Assembly (NCBI RefSeq): GCF_002305875.1
Contig: NZ_CP022098.1
Location: 2,852,001-2,916,000, forward strand
Length of the DNA: 64,000 nucleotides
Direction: 5' to 3'
From: Cystobacter fuscus
Lineage (GTDB): Bacteria; Myxococcota; Myxococcia; Myxococcales; Myxococcaceae
Shown here piece after piece: positions 1-10,595 of this stretch. The first letter of the stretch is position 1. Every line of letters starts with the position of its first letter. The translations under genes were made by a program, and so were the position numbers. The notes beneath the pieces are model-generated. The model was given only the letters and a program-made list of their open reading frames with translations, ran no database searches and was not told where the DNA came from.

Positions 1-494
1 ATGACATCCAGACGCTCGTGGACATCCGCACGGTGCCCCGCTCGCGGACGAATCCCCAGTTCAACCGGGACACGTTGCCCCGGACGCTCGCGCGGGCGGA
101 CATCCGGTACGTGCACCTGGCGAGACTCGGAGGACTGCGGCGCGCGCGGGCGGACTCACCCAACGGCGCGTGGCGCAACGCCAGCTTCCGAGGCTATGCC
201 GACTACATGCTGACGGACGAGTTCACGCGGGGGCTCGAGGAACTGAGGGAACTGACTCCGGACGGGCCGCTGGCGCTCATGTGCGCCGAGGCGGTGCGCT
301 GGCGGTGTCACCGTTCGCTCGTGGCGGACGCGCTGTTCGCCCGGGGCGTGGAGGTGCTGCACATCACCAGCCGCACCCGCGCCGAGCCGCACAAGCTCAC
401 TTCCTTCGCGCGACTGCACGGCAGGCAGGTGCTCTATCCCGAGGACAGGACTTCGTCCGCGGACCTGTCCGCGCCGAGTGCATCGGGGAGTTGA
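1..494 (+). CDS. DUF488 family protein (5' end outside window)
   Basis: The frame is open from base 3 and ends at the stop at 494, so the true start lies upstream. The first visible residues read DIQTLVDIRTVPRSRTNPQF, the usual early motif of DUF488 proteins, where a VDVRxxPxSR segment follows the first strand. Further on, LALMCAEAVRWRCHRSLVAD matches the conserved C-terminal CxExxxxxCHR motif of the family, with the Cys and His residues intact. DUF488 proteins are small cytoplasmic proteins of unresolved biochemical function. A GTG at 18 would open an in-frame start, but it would cut into the conserved motif, so I treat the gene as truncated by the window. The family call is secure; no function is claimed. 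Confidence 0.85.
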   Translation, partial: DIQTLVDIRTVPRSRTNPQFNRDTLPRTLARADIRYVHLARLGGLRRARADSPNGAWRNASFRGYADYMLTDEFTRGLEELRELTPDGPLALMCAEAVRWRCHRSLVADALFARGVEVLHITSRTRAEPHKLTSFARLHGRQVLYPEDRTSSADLSAPSASGS

Positions 495-577
495 GGGCGC
501 GAGCCTGGGCCCAGTCCGCCATCGTGGACGGGAACGTTCTTGCCATCCTCTTCGTCCGTGGTTCGTTCTCGGCGCTC

Positions 578-1402
578 ATGCTGCCTTCGGTCCGCTCCGG
601 CTGTTCCCGGTTCATCCTCCTGCTTCTGAGCTGTGCGCTGCTCGGCTCGTGCGCGGCCCATCCCCGGCACTCCGGCTTCTCCGGTGGGGCCTTGCGCCTC
701 GACTCGGAGACGGCAGGCCGCATGCGCCATGCCGCGGCCTTGAAGAGAGCGGCGGGTGTAGTGGTCTCCACAGTCGCCGCGGCCTCGACGATTGGCCTCC
801 TGGCTCCCGAGGTCCTCGGGTTTTTCCAGAACGATGAGGAGGAACTCAGTCGGTTGGAGGTAGCCCTCCTGGAGTGTGTCCAGCGAGCGGAGCGGGACAT
901 CAACGCCGAGCGCTTTGGCTACGGCGCCCCAACCGCTGCGGACTGCAATGCGGTGGTGGGGGTAGACCGGTGTGGCAGGCCCATCTACCAGTCCATGGAA
1001 CTGGGCAACTTGAAGCACGCCCGAGCCCTCGCTTGTATGCAAGACATCCTGAAAGAACTCTGGCCCGGCCCCTTCAGCATCGAGCAGCGGTATCGGTTCT
1101 ATCGCCATGCCAAGGTCCTCGAGACGGTCAGCCGAGAGCAGGAGAAGCGCCTTCTCGATGCGGACTGTGCCGAAGAGCTACGGGGCACCATCAAGCCCGA
1201 TGTTGTCCTCCACGCGGACCGCCATCTTCTCCAGGCCATCCTGATCCTGGATCTCAAGTTCCCTTGCTCCGGAAGCGGGAAGCCCAAGTGGACGGAGTAT
1301 GGTGACAAGAGTGCCTATGCCGGTTCGAGTCAGGATCGAATCTACCAGGAAGCGTTGGGCGGAAAATCCTTGATGTTGTCTCCAAAGGGGATCTTCGAAT
1401 GA
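578..1402 (+). CDS. SitA-like lipoprotein toxin with REase-fold C-terminus (locus 1, copy 1)
   Basis: A 274-residue protein with a lipoprotein signal peptide (residues 1-24) ending in the lipobox LGSC with Cys25, so outer-membrane lipidation is expected. Residues 30-200 are a helical, Cys-containing body. The C-terminus holds a PD-(D/E)xK-like nuclease signature: KPD at 206-208 and LDLK with D225 and K227, then a Q252/Y256 segment. The stop overlaps the next start in ATGA, coupling it to a DUF3396 gene, a family known as immunity to restriction-endonuclease-fold toxins. Lipidation plus a C-terminal nuclease fits the SitA toxins of Myxococcus, which pass between kin by TraA/TraB-dependent outer membrane exchange. 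The ATG at 578 is chosen because it opens the signal peptide; the frame runs further upstream only as GC-rich noise. Nuclease activity and delivery route are inferred. Confidence 0.72.
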   Translation: MLPSVRSGCSRFILLLLSCALLGSCAAHPRHSGFSGGALRLDSETAGRMRHAAALKRAAGVVVSTVAAASTIGLLAPEVLGFFQNDEEELSRLEVALLECVQRAERDINAERFGYGAPTAADCNAVVGVDRCGRPIYQSMELGNLKHARALACMQDILKELWPGPFSIEQRYRFYRHAKVLETVSREQEKRLLDADCAEELRGTIKPDVVLHADRHLLQAILILDLKFPCSGSGKPKWTEYGDKSAYAGSSQDRIYQEALGGKSLMLSPKGIFE

Positions 1403-2319
1403 GCGAGCGCTACCCTGTGGTGCAAGTGCGTGGAATAGATGGGCAAATCACCGTTCGAGATGGTCTCATCCTGTGCTTCTTCATGCGGCGCAAGCATAAG
1501 GAAATCGCTCAGAAAATCTGGCATTCTCTACAGATCTACTTGCGTTCCATTCCCACTGAAGCACTGGCCTGGTACGTATCTCCAGAGGGAGACACGTTGC
1601 TGTTGAATGAACAGGGCTGGATGCATATCCGCGAGAAGATCCTGGATCGCCCTTGGGCTCAGGCTTGCCATGTTGAACTGTTGCAGCTGGAGTCTGGAGC
1701 GGGGGGCTACAATTTCGAATATGATGGCTACGAAATTGATCCCCTGTGTGACTATGACGAGAAAGCGGCCTGCGCCATCGCTTTCTCCCTGCCCACGGAG
1801 TATCTCCTGGAGCACGGCGCGGACAAGGTCCGAACTCTTGCCCTGGAACTGTCTCGCGATCTGCCCTTCAGCTTTGGCTACGCCAGCCTGGCCTTCGTTG
1901 CCCCCAGCGGGCAGTGGTACTCGGTCCGCAGGGAGTTGCTGCCCCTCCTCGAGCGTTACTGGGGGTTCGACCTCTACAGCCTCGGCAGGACCAGCCGAGT
2001 CATTGGCACCGGTGCCCGTGGCGCCTATTGGCTCACCTTCATGGGCCAGCCCCTGCTGAACCAACTCGGTGGCCTGGAGGTGCTGCGCCGCGAACTGCCT
2101 TTCCCCGAGGTCTCCTTCGAGTCCCTGGAAGGCGAACGCCTGCTCCTCACCCTGGGCGAGTGGCCCAGCCCCATGGATATCCGCGAGCACATCGTCCGAC
2201 CCCACTTCAGGGCCCTCGCCCGTCTCCTGGAGCCCTACTTTCCCGCGGAGACAAACGGCCTGACCTCTCTGTTGGACAACCGCAACATGGGCCGTTGGCT
2301 CCGCCGCTTCTGCCTGTGA
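1399..2319 (+). CDS. DUF3396 (type VI immunity-like) protein, copy 1
   Basis: A 306-residue cytoplasmic protein with no signal peptide, starting at the ATGA overlap with the toxin gene. It shows DUF3396 features: an early RDGLILCFFMRR strand, FSFGYASLAF in the middle, then RGAYWLTF and a C-terminal leucine-rich helix. DUF3396 proteins are typically encoded next to REase-fold effectors and neutralise them, so this is the likely cognate immunity protein. Compared with the copy at 3226-4146, residues about 10-125 are clearly diverged whereas residues 126-306 are nearly identical. This places a likely specificity-determining part in the N-terminal half. Direct binding to the toxin is inferred. 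Confidence 0.8.
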   Translation: MSERYPVVQVRGIDGQITVRDGLILCFFMRRKHKEIAQKIWHSLQIYLRSIPTEALAWYVSPEGDTLLLNEQGWMHIREKILDRPWAQACHVELLQLESGAGGYNFEYDGYEIDPLCDYDEKAACAIAFSLPTEYLLEHGADKVRTLALELSRDLPFSFGYASLAFVAPSGQWYSVRRELLPLLERYWGFDLYSLGRTSRVIGTGARGAYWLTFMGQPLLNQLGGLEVLRRELPFPEVSFESLEGERLLLTLGEWPSPMDIREHIVRPHFRALARLLEPYFPAETNGLTSLLDNRNMGRWLRRFCL

Positions 2320-2402
2320 GCCGAGTCCACCATGGGAGGATGCACTGTCATGCGACTTCTTCTTCGCACGTGCTCACCGCGTATGGTTTGTTGACAGCCT
2401 AT

Positions 2403-3229
2403 ATGCTGCCCTTGCTCCGCTTCGGCTGTTCCCGGTTCATCCTCCTGCTTCTGAGCTGCGCGCTGCTCGGCTCGTGCGCGGCCCATCCCCGGCACTCCGG
2501 CTTCTCCGGTGGGGCCTTGCGCCTCGACTCGGAGACGGCAGGCCGCATGCGCCATGCCGCGGCCTTGAAGAGAGCGGCGGGTGTAGTGGTCTCCACACAG
2601 TCGCCGCGGCCTCGACGATTGGCCTTCTGGCTCCCGAGGTCCTCGGTTTTTTCCAGAACGACGAGGAGGAACTCAGTCGGTTGGAGACAGCCCTCCTGGA
2701 GTGTGTCCAGCGAGCGGAGCGGGACATCAACGCCGAGCGCTTTGGCTACGGCGCCCCAACCGCTGCGGACTGCAATGCGGTGGTGGGGGTAGACCGGTGT
2801 GGCAGGCCCATCTACCAGTCCATGGAACTGGGCAATCTGAAGCACGCCCGAGCCCTCGCTTGTATGCAAGACATCCTGAAAGAACTCTGGCCCGGCCCCT
2901 TCAGCATCGAGCAGCGGTATCGTTTCTATCGCCATGCCAAGGTCCTCGAGACGGTCAGCCGAGAGCAGGAGAAGCGCCTTCTCGATGCGGACTGTGCCGA
3001 AGAGCTGCGGGGCACCATCAAGCCCGACGTCGTCCTCCACGCGGACCGCCATCTTCTCCGGGCCATCCTGGTCCTGGACCTCAAGTTTCCTTGTCCCGCG
3101 GGCAGAGAGCCCAAGTGGACGCAATATGGAGACACGAGCGTCTATGCGGGTTCCGATCAGCGAGAAATCTATGGGGCCGCCTTCGGTGGAAAGGCACTGA
3201 TGATGTCTCCGAAGGGAATCTTCAAATGA
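2403..3229 (+). pseudogene. Frameshifted second copy of the SitA-like toxin (locus 1, copy 2)
   Basis: The reading frame from ATG 2403 matches copy 1 through the signal peptide (LLGSC lipobox) up to residue 65. There the DNA has CACACAG (2594-2600) where copy 1 has CACAG (769-773), a 2-base CA gain that throws translation out of frame until a stop ending at 2792. The remainder of the toxin, including the PD...DLK nuclease signature, is intact in another frame and ends at 3229. No convincing start with a ribosome binding site exists inside that frame, and it would lack a signal peptide. The downstream immunity gene is intact. Possibilities are toxin inactivation, slippage between CA repeat numbers as an on/off switch, or an assembly error. 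Confidence 0.85.
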
Positions 3230-4146
3230 GCGAGCGCTACCCTGTGGTGAAAGTGCGTGGAATAGATGGGCAGCCCACTGCCCGAGACGGTCTCATCCTG
3301 TGCTTCTTCATGCGGCGCAGGTACCCGGAGATTGCTCAAACGGTCTGGCTTGCTCTGCAAACCTATCTGCGTGCCATCCCTTCTGGTTCTCTGGGATGGT
3401 ATGTGGATCAACAGGGAGACATGCAGTTGCTGGATGAGCAGGGCTGGATGTATATCAATGAAAAAATCCTGAATCGTCCCAGGGCCCATGCCTGTCACGT
3501 CCAATTATTGCAATTCGATATTGGGGTGGGGGGCTACAACTTCGAGTATGACGGCTACCAGCTTGACTCCCAGCTCCTCAATGACGAGAAAGCGGCCTGC
3601 GCCATCGCTTTCTCTCTGCCCACGGAGTATCTCCTGGAGCACGGCGCGGACAAGGTCCGAGCCCTGTCTCTCGAACTAGCTCACGACCTGCCTTTCAGCT
3701 TTGGCTATGCCAGCCTGGCCTTCGTTGCTCCTAGCGGGCAGTGGTACTCGGTCCGCAGGGAGTTGTTGCCCCTCCTTGATCGCTACCGGGGCTTCGACCT
3801 CTACCACCTCGGCACGACCAGCCGAGTTATCGGCACCGGTGCCCGCGGCGCCTATTGGCTCACCTTCCTGGGCCAGCCCCTGCTGAACCAACTCGGCGGC
3901 CTGGAGGTGCTGCGCCGCGAACTGCCTTTCCCCGAGGTCTCCTTCGAGTCCCTGGAAGGCGAGCGTCTGTTGCTCACCCTGGGCGAGTGGCCCAGCCCCA
4001 TGGATATCCGCGAGCACATCAGCCGGCCCCACTTCAGGGCCCTCGCCCGCCTCCTGGAGCCCTACTTCCCCGAGGAGAAGATTGGCCTCACCTCGCTATT
4101 GGAAAATCGCAACATGGCCCGTTGGCTCCGCCGCTTCTGTCTGTGA
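3226..4146 (+). CDS. DUF3396 immunity protein, copy 2
   Basis: A 306-residue paralogue of the protein at 1399-2319, with the same ATGA junction to the preceding (now frameshifted) toxin reading frame. The first nine residues and the segment from about 126 to the end are almost unchanged, while residues 10-125 carry most substitutions. Because the toxin copy ahead is broken, this gene is effectively an orphan immunity gene, likely retained to protect against the matching toxin from siblings or to keep a useful specificity. Translation may rely on the upstream frame only if the frameshift is not polar; no separate strong ribosome binding site is obvious before 3226. The immunity role is inferred from family and context. 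Confidence 0.8.
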   Translation: MSERYPVVKVRGIDGQPTARDGLILCFFMRRRYPEIAQTVWLALQTYLRAIPSGSLGWYVDQQGDMQLLDEQGWMYINEKILNRPRAHACHVQLLQFDIGVGGYNFEYDGYQLDSQLLNDEKAACAIAFSLPTEYLLEHGADKVRALSLELAHDLPFSFGYASLAFVAPSGQWYSVRRELLPLLDRYRGFDLYHLGTTSRVIGTGARGAYWLTFLGQPLLNQLGGLEVLRRELPFPEVSFESLEGERLLLTLGEWPSPMDIREHISRPHFRALARLLEPYFPEEKIGLTSLLENRNMARWLRRFCL

Positions 4147-4198
4147 GTGTCCGTCAGTCCTTCACGCTTCTGCCAGGATTGAGTTGAGGGAAGCGCGT

Positions 4199-4915
4199 AT
4201 GAAGTATTTCAGAGTCGAGCAGGACCGGTCCTCTCGCTACACGGGCGATGTTGACGGCGCGCACAAATGGGGCCTTCCAGGCATCTTCTGCTGCCCTGTC
4301 TGTCAGGCCACCTGGAGCGGCGGCTCCAAGACATACCCCTCGGTGGATTTGACTTCAGTCTCCCAGATGGCTGACTTCGAAGACGCTCGAGCCGAGCCCA
4401 TCGAGGAGTACGAAAGACTGAGTGAGATGGTACGCCCGCTGCTTCCTTCTGGTGCCATTGTGGAGCCGGGTTCTTCCTTTGGTCCGCTCATGGGAAAGGC
4501 ACGGGGTTCCTTCGGGTCGTTTGTCACGCCGGTTCCCTGGTGGCTGCTGGTTCGTCGTGAGTCACTGGAGAAACTCCAGGCCGGGGGTCTACGCGGTCTC
4601 AAGGGATGCCCAACCCAATTGCGCTTCCGCCAGCATGCCTCGCCGGAGTTGCTGGAACTGGAACTCCTCCCCGTGGGTCGGCTCCACCCGGATTGTCTGC
4701 CCCCGGAGCGCAAACCGCTCTGCGCTCGCTGTGGCCGCCGTGGTATTCGCTTGCCCGAAACCCTCTTGCTGGACGCCGCGACCCTTCCCCACGATCTGGA
4801 CGTCTTCCGGCTGGAGGACTTCTCTACCGTCATCCTCTGCACCGAACGGTTTGTCGATGCCTGTCTGCGCTTGGGGCTCGACGGTGTGACCTTTCAACCC
4901 CTGTCCGTGAAGTGA
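4199..4915 (+). CDS. Double-CXXCG motif protein (SitI6-like immunity candidate, orphan)
   Basis: A 238-residue soluble protein of the myxobacterial double-CXXCG paralogue family. The first cysteine pair is CPVC at residues 32-35 and the second is in LCARCGRRG near residue 180, likely forming a zinc site. Members of this family occur as immunity proteins beside Sit-type toxins. Here it lies 52 bases behind the second DUF3396 gene with its own ribosome binding site (GAGGGA) before the ATG at 4199. No matching toxin gene is adjacent, so it is either an orphan immunity gene or a third component of locus 1. A CDS reading back to 4082 is possible in frame, but the conserved MKYFRVE start and ribosome binding site favour 4199. 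The family is recognised with good confidence; the partner is unknown. Confidence 0.75.
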   Translation: MKYFRVEQDRSSRYTGDVDGAHKWGLPGIFCCPVCQATWSGGSKTYPSVDLTSVSQMADFEDARAEPIEEYERLSEMVRPLLPSGAIVEPGSSFGPLMGKARGSFGSFVTPVPWWLLVRRESLEKLQAGGLRGLKGCPTQLRFRQHASPELLELELLPVGRLHPDCLPPERKPLCARCGRRGIRLPETLLLDAATLPHDLDVFRLEDFSTVILCTERFVDACLRLGLDGVTFQPLSVK

Positions 4916-4961
4916 ACCAGGCTGTACGCGGCGGATGTCCGTGACGGCCTGGCCTCCCGGC

Positions 4962-6743
4962 TCATTTGGCTGGAGAGCGCGCCGCCAGGACTGCGGGGAT
5001 GAACTCCTCGCGCACGGCCCGGGCCAGCAGCTCCGGCGGCAGCAGCCCCTGGTTGACGAGGAAGGTGTTGAAGGCCTGGCGATCGAACTTCGTCCCGAGC
5101 GCGAGCTCGGTCTCGGCGCGCAGCTCCAGCAGCCGCGTGTACCCGTAGAAGTAGCTGCCCGCCTGTCCCGGGGATCGGGACGTGTATCGGTCAATCTCCT
5201 GCCGGGCCAGGGGCACGGACAGTCCCACCTGCTCGGTGAGGATGCGCAGGGCCTCCTCGGGTGAAATCTGTCCCAGGTTGAGCATGGGATCGAGCATGGC
5301 GCGGGCCGCGCGCAACAGGCGGAACTGCAGGGCGATGAACTGGCCGTCGAGGGGCTCGTACGGGAGCATCTCCGCCTCGGCGTAGAGCGCCCAGCCCTCG
5401 ACGTTGACGGAGTTGAAGGCGAACAGGCTCCGCGCGAGCGACACGCCCCGCTCCATCATGGCGGCGAACTGGAGCTCATGCCCCGGGCGGCCCTCGTGGG
5501 CGGAGAGGCTCCAGGCCGCCGCCCCGAAGGAGAAGTCGTCCGAGGGCCCCTCCTGGCCGCCTGCCTTCGAACTGCCCAACGACAGCACGAACTGGCCCGG
5601 CCTTCCGCTCCCGCCCACGAAGTCGGGTAGCTGCATGTAGGGGGCGGGATGCGCGGCGCTCTCGGCCTCCGAGGCCATGCGCATCACCACCGGACGCGGG
5701 GGCAGCTCCACCACCCGATGCTTCGTGATCGACTTCTCCAGCTCGCCGAGCACCTCGCGGTAGTGTCCCTCGAGCCGCTCCCGGCCCAACTGCTCCTTCT
5801 TCAACGCGCGCAGCACACCGAGCGTGTCCGTGGCCGGCAGCCGCCGGGCCTTCGCCACGAGTGGCGCCAGGGCCGCCATCTGCGCGCGCAGCTCCACGAA
5901 CGCCACCTGCGCGCGGCGCACCAGTTGCTCGGGAGGCAGGTCGATGCCCATCTGCCTCAGCTTGAAGGCATACAGCTCGGGCGGCAGGCGGACGTCCTCG
6001 CGCGCCCGGGGCAGCACCACCTCGCGCCGCCAGCGCGCGTCCTCCTCCACCTGCTTCGCGAGCGCCGCCAGGGCGGGCTCGGCGCCCTCGAGCTTGTACT
6101 CCGTGAACAGCTCCCGGATGCCCCGCACGTAGGTGGGGGCCTCGCTCATCGCCCGCTCCAGCGCGGGCTTCACCGGTCCGAGCCGCTCGGGGTGGGCGAG
6201 CCCTTCCTCGAAGCGCGCCCGGGCCAGGTGCGTCAACGGGGTGCTGCCCGGTTCCAGTCCCACGTAGCGCCGCAAGCGGGACAGGGCATGGGCGCGGCGC
6301 TCGGGGGGAACGTCCTCCTGGAGCAGCTCGCGCAGGCCGAGGAACATCACCTGGGGTGCGTCCACCCAGTGCAACAGGTAGCGCTCCTGGAGCGTTGACT
6401 CCTGGATGGCCTCGTCCACGGCGTCCACGAGGATGCGCAGATCCTGGCGGACGTTCGGATCCTTCTCCGCCTCGAGCCGCTGCTCCAGGGTGGCCTTTGC
6501 CTGGGTCATGGCGGCGCGCTTGCGCCCAGCCACTCCGGGACCCAGGTCCATCACCTGCTCGTCCCGCCCGGTCATGCCGAGTGCCGAGGCGTCCTCGGGG
6601 TCGAAGCGCGCCAGGAGATCCAACAGCACCCGGGCATTGGCGTCACTGCGCGCCATCCACTCGGGCTTGCCCGCCTGGGGCCGTGCCGGGGCCGTGGAGG
6701 CCATGAGGCAGAGCACCAGTCCCGCGATCCTCCGTGAATCCAT
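4962..6743 (-). CDS. DUF885 family exported peptidase-like protein
   Basis: A 593-residue protein with a short N-terminal signal sequence ([20 protein letters not shown]). The central part is all helical. The diagnostic DUF885 motif [10 protein letters not shown] is present and resembles the HExxH zinc site of gluzincin metallopeptidases, followed by [10 protein letters not shown], the second conserved block that carries a likely zinc-ligand Glu. The C-terminal [18 protein letters not shown] is the third family block. The start at 6743 begins the signal sequence; the frame extends 37 codons further but that segment is not conserved-looking. It is transcribed away from the acyl-CoA synthetase gene. 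Zinc peptidase activity in the periplasm is an inference from the motif; the substrate is unknown. Confidence 0.85.
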   Translation of the reverse strand: MDSRRIAGLVLCLMASTAPARPQAGKPEWMARSDANARVLLDLLARFDPEDASALGMTGRDEQVMDLGPGVAGRKRAAMTQAKATLEQRLEAEKDPNVRQDLRILVDAVDEAIQESTLQERYLLHWVDAPQVMFLGLRELLQEDVPPERRAHALSRLRRYVGLEPGSTPLTHLARARFEEGLAHPERLGPVKPALERAMSEAPTYVRGIRELFTEYKLEGAEPALAALAKQVEEDARWRREVVLPRAREDVRLPPELYAFKLRQMGIDLPPEQLVRRAQVAFVELRAQMAALAPLVAKARRLPATDTLGVLRALKKEQLGRERLEGHYREVLGELEKSITKHRVVELPPRPVVMRMASEAESAAHPAPYMQLPDFVGGSGRPGQFVLSLGSSKAGGQEGPSDDFSFGAAAWSLSAHEGRPGHELQFAAMMERGVSLARSLFAFNSVNVEGWALYAEAEMLPYEPLDGQFIALQFRLLRAARAMLDPMLNLGQISPEEALRILTEQVGLSVPLARQEIDRYTSRSPGQAGSYFYGYTRLLELRAETELALGTKFDRQAFNTFLVNQGLLPPELLARAVREEFIPAVLAARSPAK

Positions 6744-6862
6744 GTCGTCTCCCGCTGGGCGTGAACCCCGGTCCGCCCTGTCCTGACGCGTCAAGCGGTG
6801 GAGCCATTGCGTGGGACGTCGCCCTTGCGAGCCTCGCCGTGTCGCGAACATCATCCCGGCCC
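6744..6862. promoter_or_regulatory. Divergent intergenic region, DUF885 gene and acyl-CoA synthetase
   Basis: The 119 bases between two divergent starts must carry both promoters unless they overlap the genes. I see no clear palindrome or recognisable sigma-factor motif in it. Confidence 0.4.
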
Positions 6863-8503
<1,641 letters not shown>

Positions 8504-8565
8504 CGCGAGGGTCGGAATCTGCACTCTAATGCGGGCCGCCCCCCACGTGCCCAGGAGCCTTGCCG

Positions 8566-9159
8566 GTGCACCCTTCGTCCCCCTCTGATCCCGGAATGGA
8601 GCAACTCGTGGCGTTGGCCCATCCCACGGACACCTGCCGGGGCATGTTCTTCAACGGCCTGCTGGACGCCGCGCGCTCCCTGGGCGGCGAGCCGCTGCGG
8701 GCCCGATGCCTCGCGGCCGCGGGTGAGCGCAAGTTCGTGGACTTCTTCAGCTACCCCATCGCGGACTTCCTGCGGTCCGTCTTCCTCGCCGCGGAAGTGC
8801 TCGGCCCGACGCATGGGGGCACCGAGGCCGTCCTGCACCTGCTCGGGCGGCGCGCGACGACGGACTTCGCCCAGTCCACCGTGGGCAAGACGCTGCTCGC
8901 GCTTGCCGGCCACGACCCCGGGCGGGTGCTCGCCGCCATCCCCAATGGGTGCCGGGCGTCGCTGAGCTACGGCGAGCGCTCGTTGGAGATACTGGAAGAA
9001 GGGCACGCCCGGTTGCTGGCGCGCCGGGACTTCATGCCCCTGCAGTACAACGAGGGGATGATCACCGCCGCGATCGAGCTCTCCTCGGCCCGCGACATCC
9101 AGGTGCGCGGCGAGCGCCGGGGCGTGCTCGACGTCGATTACGAGGTGCGCTGGTCGTGA
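8566..9159 (+). CDS. TIGR02265 / DUF2378 family protein
   Basis: A 197-residue protein of the TIGR02265 family (DUF2378), a paralogous family that is expanded in and largely confined to myxobacteria. Typical features are DTCRGMFFNGLLDAA near the start, FFSYPIADFLRSVF in the middle and RDFMPLQYNEGM towards the end. Its function is unknown; no catalytic motif or membrane segment is visible. I chose the GTG at 8566 because AGGAG at 8553-8557 lies eight bases before it. The TTG at 8560 is too close to that site, and the ATG at 8596 has no obvious site. It follows the acyl-CoA synthetase after 62 bases and could share its transcript. Confidence 0.8.
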   Translation: MHPSSPSDPGMEQLVALAHPTDTCRGMFFNGLLDAARSLGGEPLRARCLAAAGERKFVDFFSYPIADFLRSVFLAAEVLGPTHGGTEAVLHLLGRRATTDFAQSTVGKTLLALAGHDPGRVLAAIPNGCRASLSYGERSLEILEEGHARLLARRDFMPLQYNEGMITAAIELSSARDIQVRGERRGVLDVDYEVRWS

Positions 9160-9331
9160 GGGGCCCGTTATGGGAAGCGCCCGCCTGGTCGCTCTCCGTG
9201 TCGAGACGTGTCGGGTGGGCGCCGGGGGGGGGCTGGGGAACCCCGGAATACCTCCGGTTCGCGACATAATCCGCGCCTTCCACCCGTTGCGAGGGGATGA
9301 GGCTCGAAGCAGACGGAGAAACGAGGACGCG

Positions 9332-10594
9332 ATGGGTGTGAAGTTGCTGCTGGCGGGTTGGTACGGACAGGAAGACGCGCTCTCGGGTCCCGAGGCACCC
9401 CGTCCCTGGTTGCGGCGCGTGGAGGCCTGGCTGCGCGAGGCCGCGGGAGACGAGCTGGAAGGCACGCGGGTGGTGGAGAGCGCGCAGGGCCCCATCCTCC
9501 TGTCGAGGCTGCATCCGGCCGCGGACGACGTGGCCATCGTGGCCGCCGGACAGGGGCGGGTGGTGGTCTCGGCCAACACCTCCATGGTGGGGCCCGGCTA
9601 TCACCGCTACCTGTGCGATCTGCTGCATGCCCTGGGCGACGCGCTCCAGGTGGACTGGGCGGACTCGGCCATCACCACCGCGGGGGTGGGAGACCCCACG
9701 GGTTACTTCCATACGGGGGACGCGAGCGGTATCGCCCCGCGCATGCTGGCCTGGCTCGGGGAGATGGCGGGCCGGGTGTTGGACTTCCGCAAGCAGGGCC
9801 ACTCGGGGGCCATGTTGTCGCTGCGCGCCGGGCATGGTTTCGAGCACCCCGGGGCCGTGCTCACGCCCCTGGGGCCTCGTGACGAGGCATGGCTGCGGGC
9901 CGTCCGGGAGGATCCCTCGCGGGGCCAGGACATCTTCCCCTGGTGGGAGCCCGGCCGGAGCGCGGCGGAGAAGCTGGGCCGCGCGCTCAGCCGCATCTGG
10001 ACGGAGATGGTGTGGCGTCCGCCCCTGCTCGAGGAGGAGCGCCAGCTCTTCCGCGACGTGGCCCGGTGGCTGGAGCAGGCGTGGCGGGAGGACCCGTCCC
10101 TGTCCTACCCCTGGCGCGAGTGGCAGCAGGTGCTGGGCTACCTGGGCGTGGGCGGGACGCTGGCCGAGGAGGTGTCCCGGCGCGCGTCGGCCGCTCCCTC
10201 GGGTCCGCTCATCGGCTACCGGCGCGGCTCGGTGCAGGTGACGCTGCCCCAGGGGTGGGAGATCCGCATCCCCGGCTCGCTGGCCGAGCAGCGTCTGGCG
10301 GACGGCAGTTGGGTGGCGAGGGATCACCGCCGCAGCGTGCGCTTCCTGCCGTTGCAGGACGTGGGGGGCATCGCCCCGGGGCCCGAGCAGGAGCTGCCCT
10401 ATGAGTTCCAGCACCGGGGCGAGCGGGTGAAGGGCCGGGCCACGTTGCAGAGCGAATCGGGGGAGTATCGGCTCACGGCGCTGTGCGAGGCCGGGGCGCA
10501 CCGGGCCCTGTGCGTCGTCAGCTTCGATGACCCCGAGGAGCAGGAGTGGGCGCTGGGCACCTGGCGCTCGTTGGATCACGCCGTCGCGGCGTGA
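9332..10594 (+). CDS. Conserved-looking hypothetical protein with DcrB-like C-terminal region
   Basis: A 420-residue soluble protein I do not recognise. Residues 1-300 are rich in Trp, Arg and Glu and contain GPGYHRYLCDLLHALGDAL and GYFHTGD segments; this may be one globular domain. The last 110 residues read like a separate beta-rich domain (VQVTLPQGWEIRIP ... SFDDPEEQEWALGTWRSL), with the shape of domains that follow a stress or secretion-associated protein family of DcrB type; this comparison is weak. There is no signal peptide. The start at 9332 follows GGAG within GACGGAGAAACGAGGACGCG. It ends two bases before the stop of the convergent phosphoesterase gene. Confidence 0.5.
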   Translation: MGVKLLLAGWYGQEDALSGPEAPRPWLRRVEAWLREAAGDELEGTRVVESAQGPILLSRLHPAADDVAIVAAGQGRVVVSANTSMVGPGYHRYLCDLLHALGDALQVDWADSAITTAGVGDPTGYFHTGDASGIAPRMLAWLGEMAGRVLDFRKQGHSGAMLSLRAGHGFEHPGAVLTPLGPRDEAWLRAVREDPSRGQDIFPWWEPGRSAAEKLGRALSRIWTEMVWRPPLLEEERQLFRDVARWLEQAWREDPSLSYPWREWQQVLGYLGVGGTLAEEVSRRASAAPSGPLIGYRRGSVQVTLPQGWEIRIPGSLAEQRLADGSWVARDHRRSVRFLPLQDVGGIAPGPEQELPYEFQHRGERVKGRATLQSESGEYRLTALCEAGAHRALCVVSFDDPEEQEWALGTWRSLDHAVAA

Positions 10595-10595
10595 G

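Larger units (their letters stand above)
578..4146 (+). repeat. Tandem duplication of toxin plus immunity genes (locus 1)
   Basis: Unit 1 spans 578-2319 and unit 2 spans 2403-4146. The offset is 1825 before the CA insertion and 1827 after it, with no other indel noticed up to the end of the immunity genes. Near-identity covers the toxin N-terminal part and the immunity C-terminal half. Divergence is concentrated between about 1263 and 1755 in unit 1 (3090-3582 in unit 2), that is, the toxin 3' end plus immunity 5' end. Confidence 0.9.

Noticed and set aside
2474-3229. A shorter toxin CDS starting at 2474
   Set aside because: The first 41 residues are out-of-frame translation of the signal region; without the CA insertion the normal start at 2403 would be used.
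578-4146. Type VI secretion effector module
   Set aside because: DUF3396 is linked to type VI effectors in other bacteria, but here the toxins have lipoprotein signals and no VgrG, PAAR or Hcp gene is near; outer membrane exchange is the better fit.
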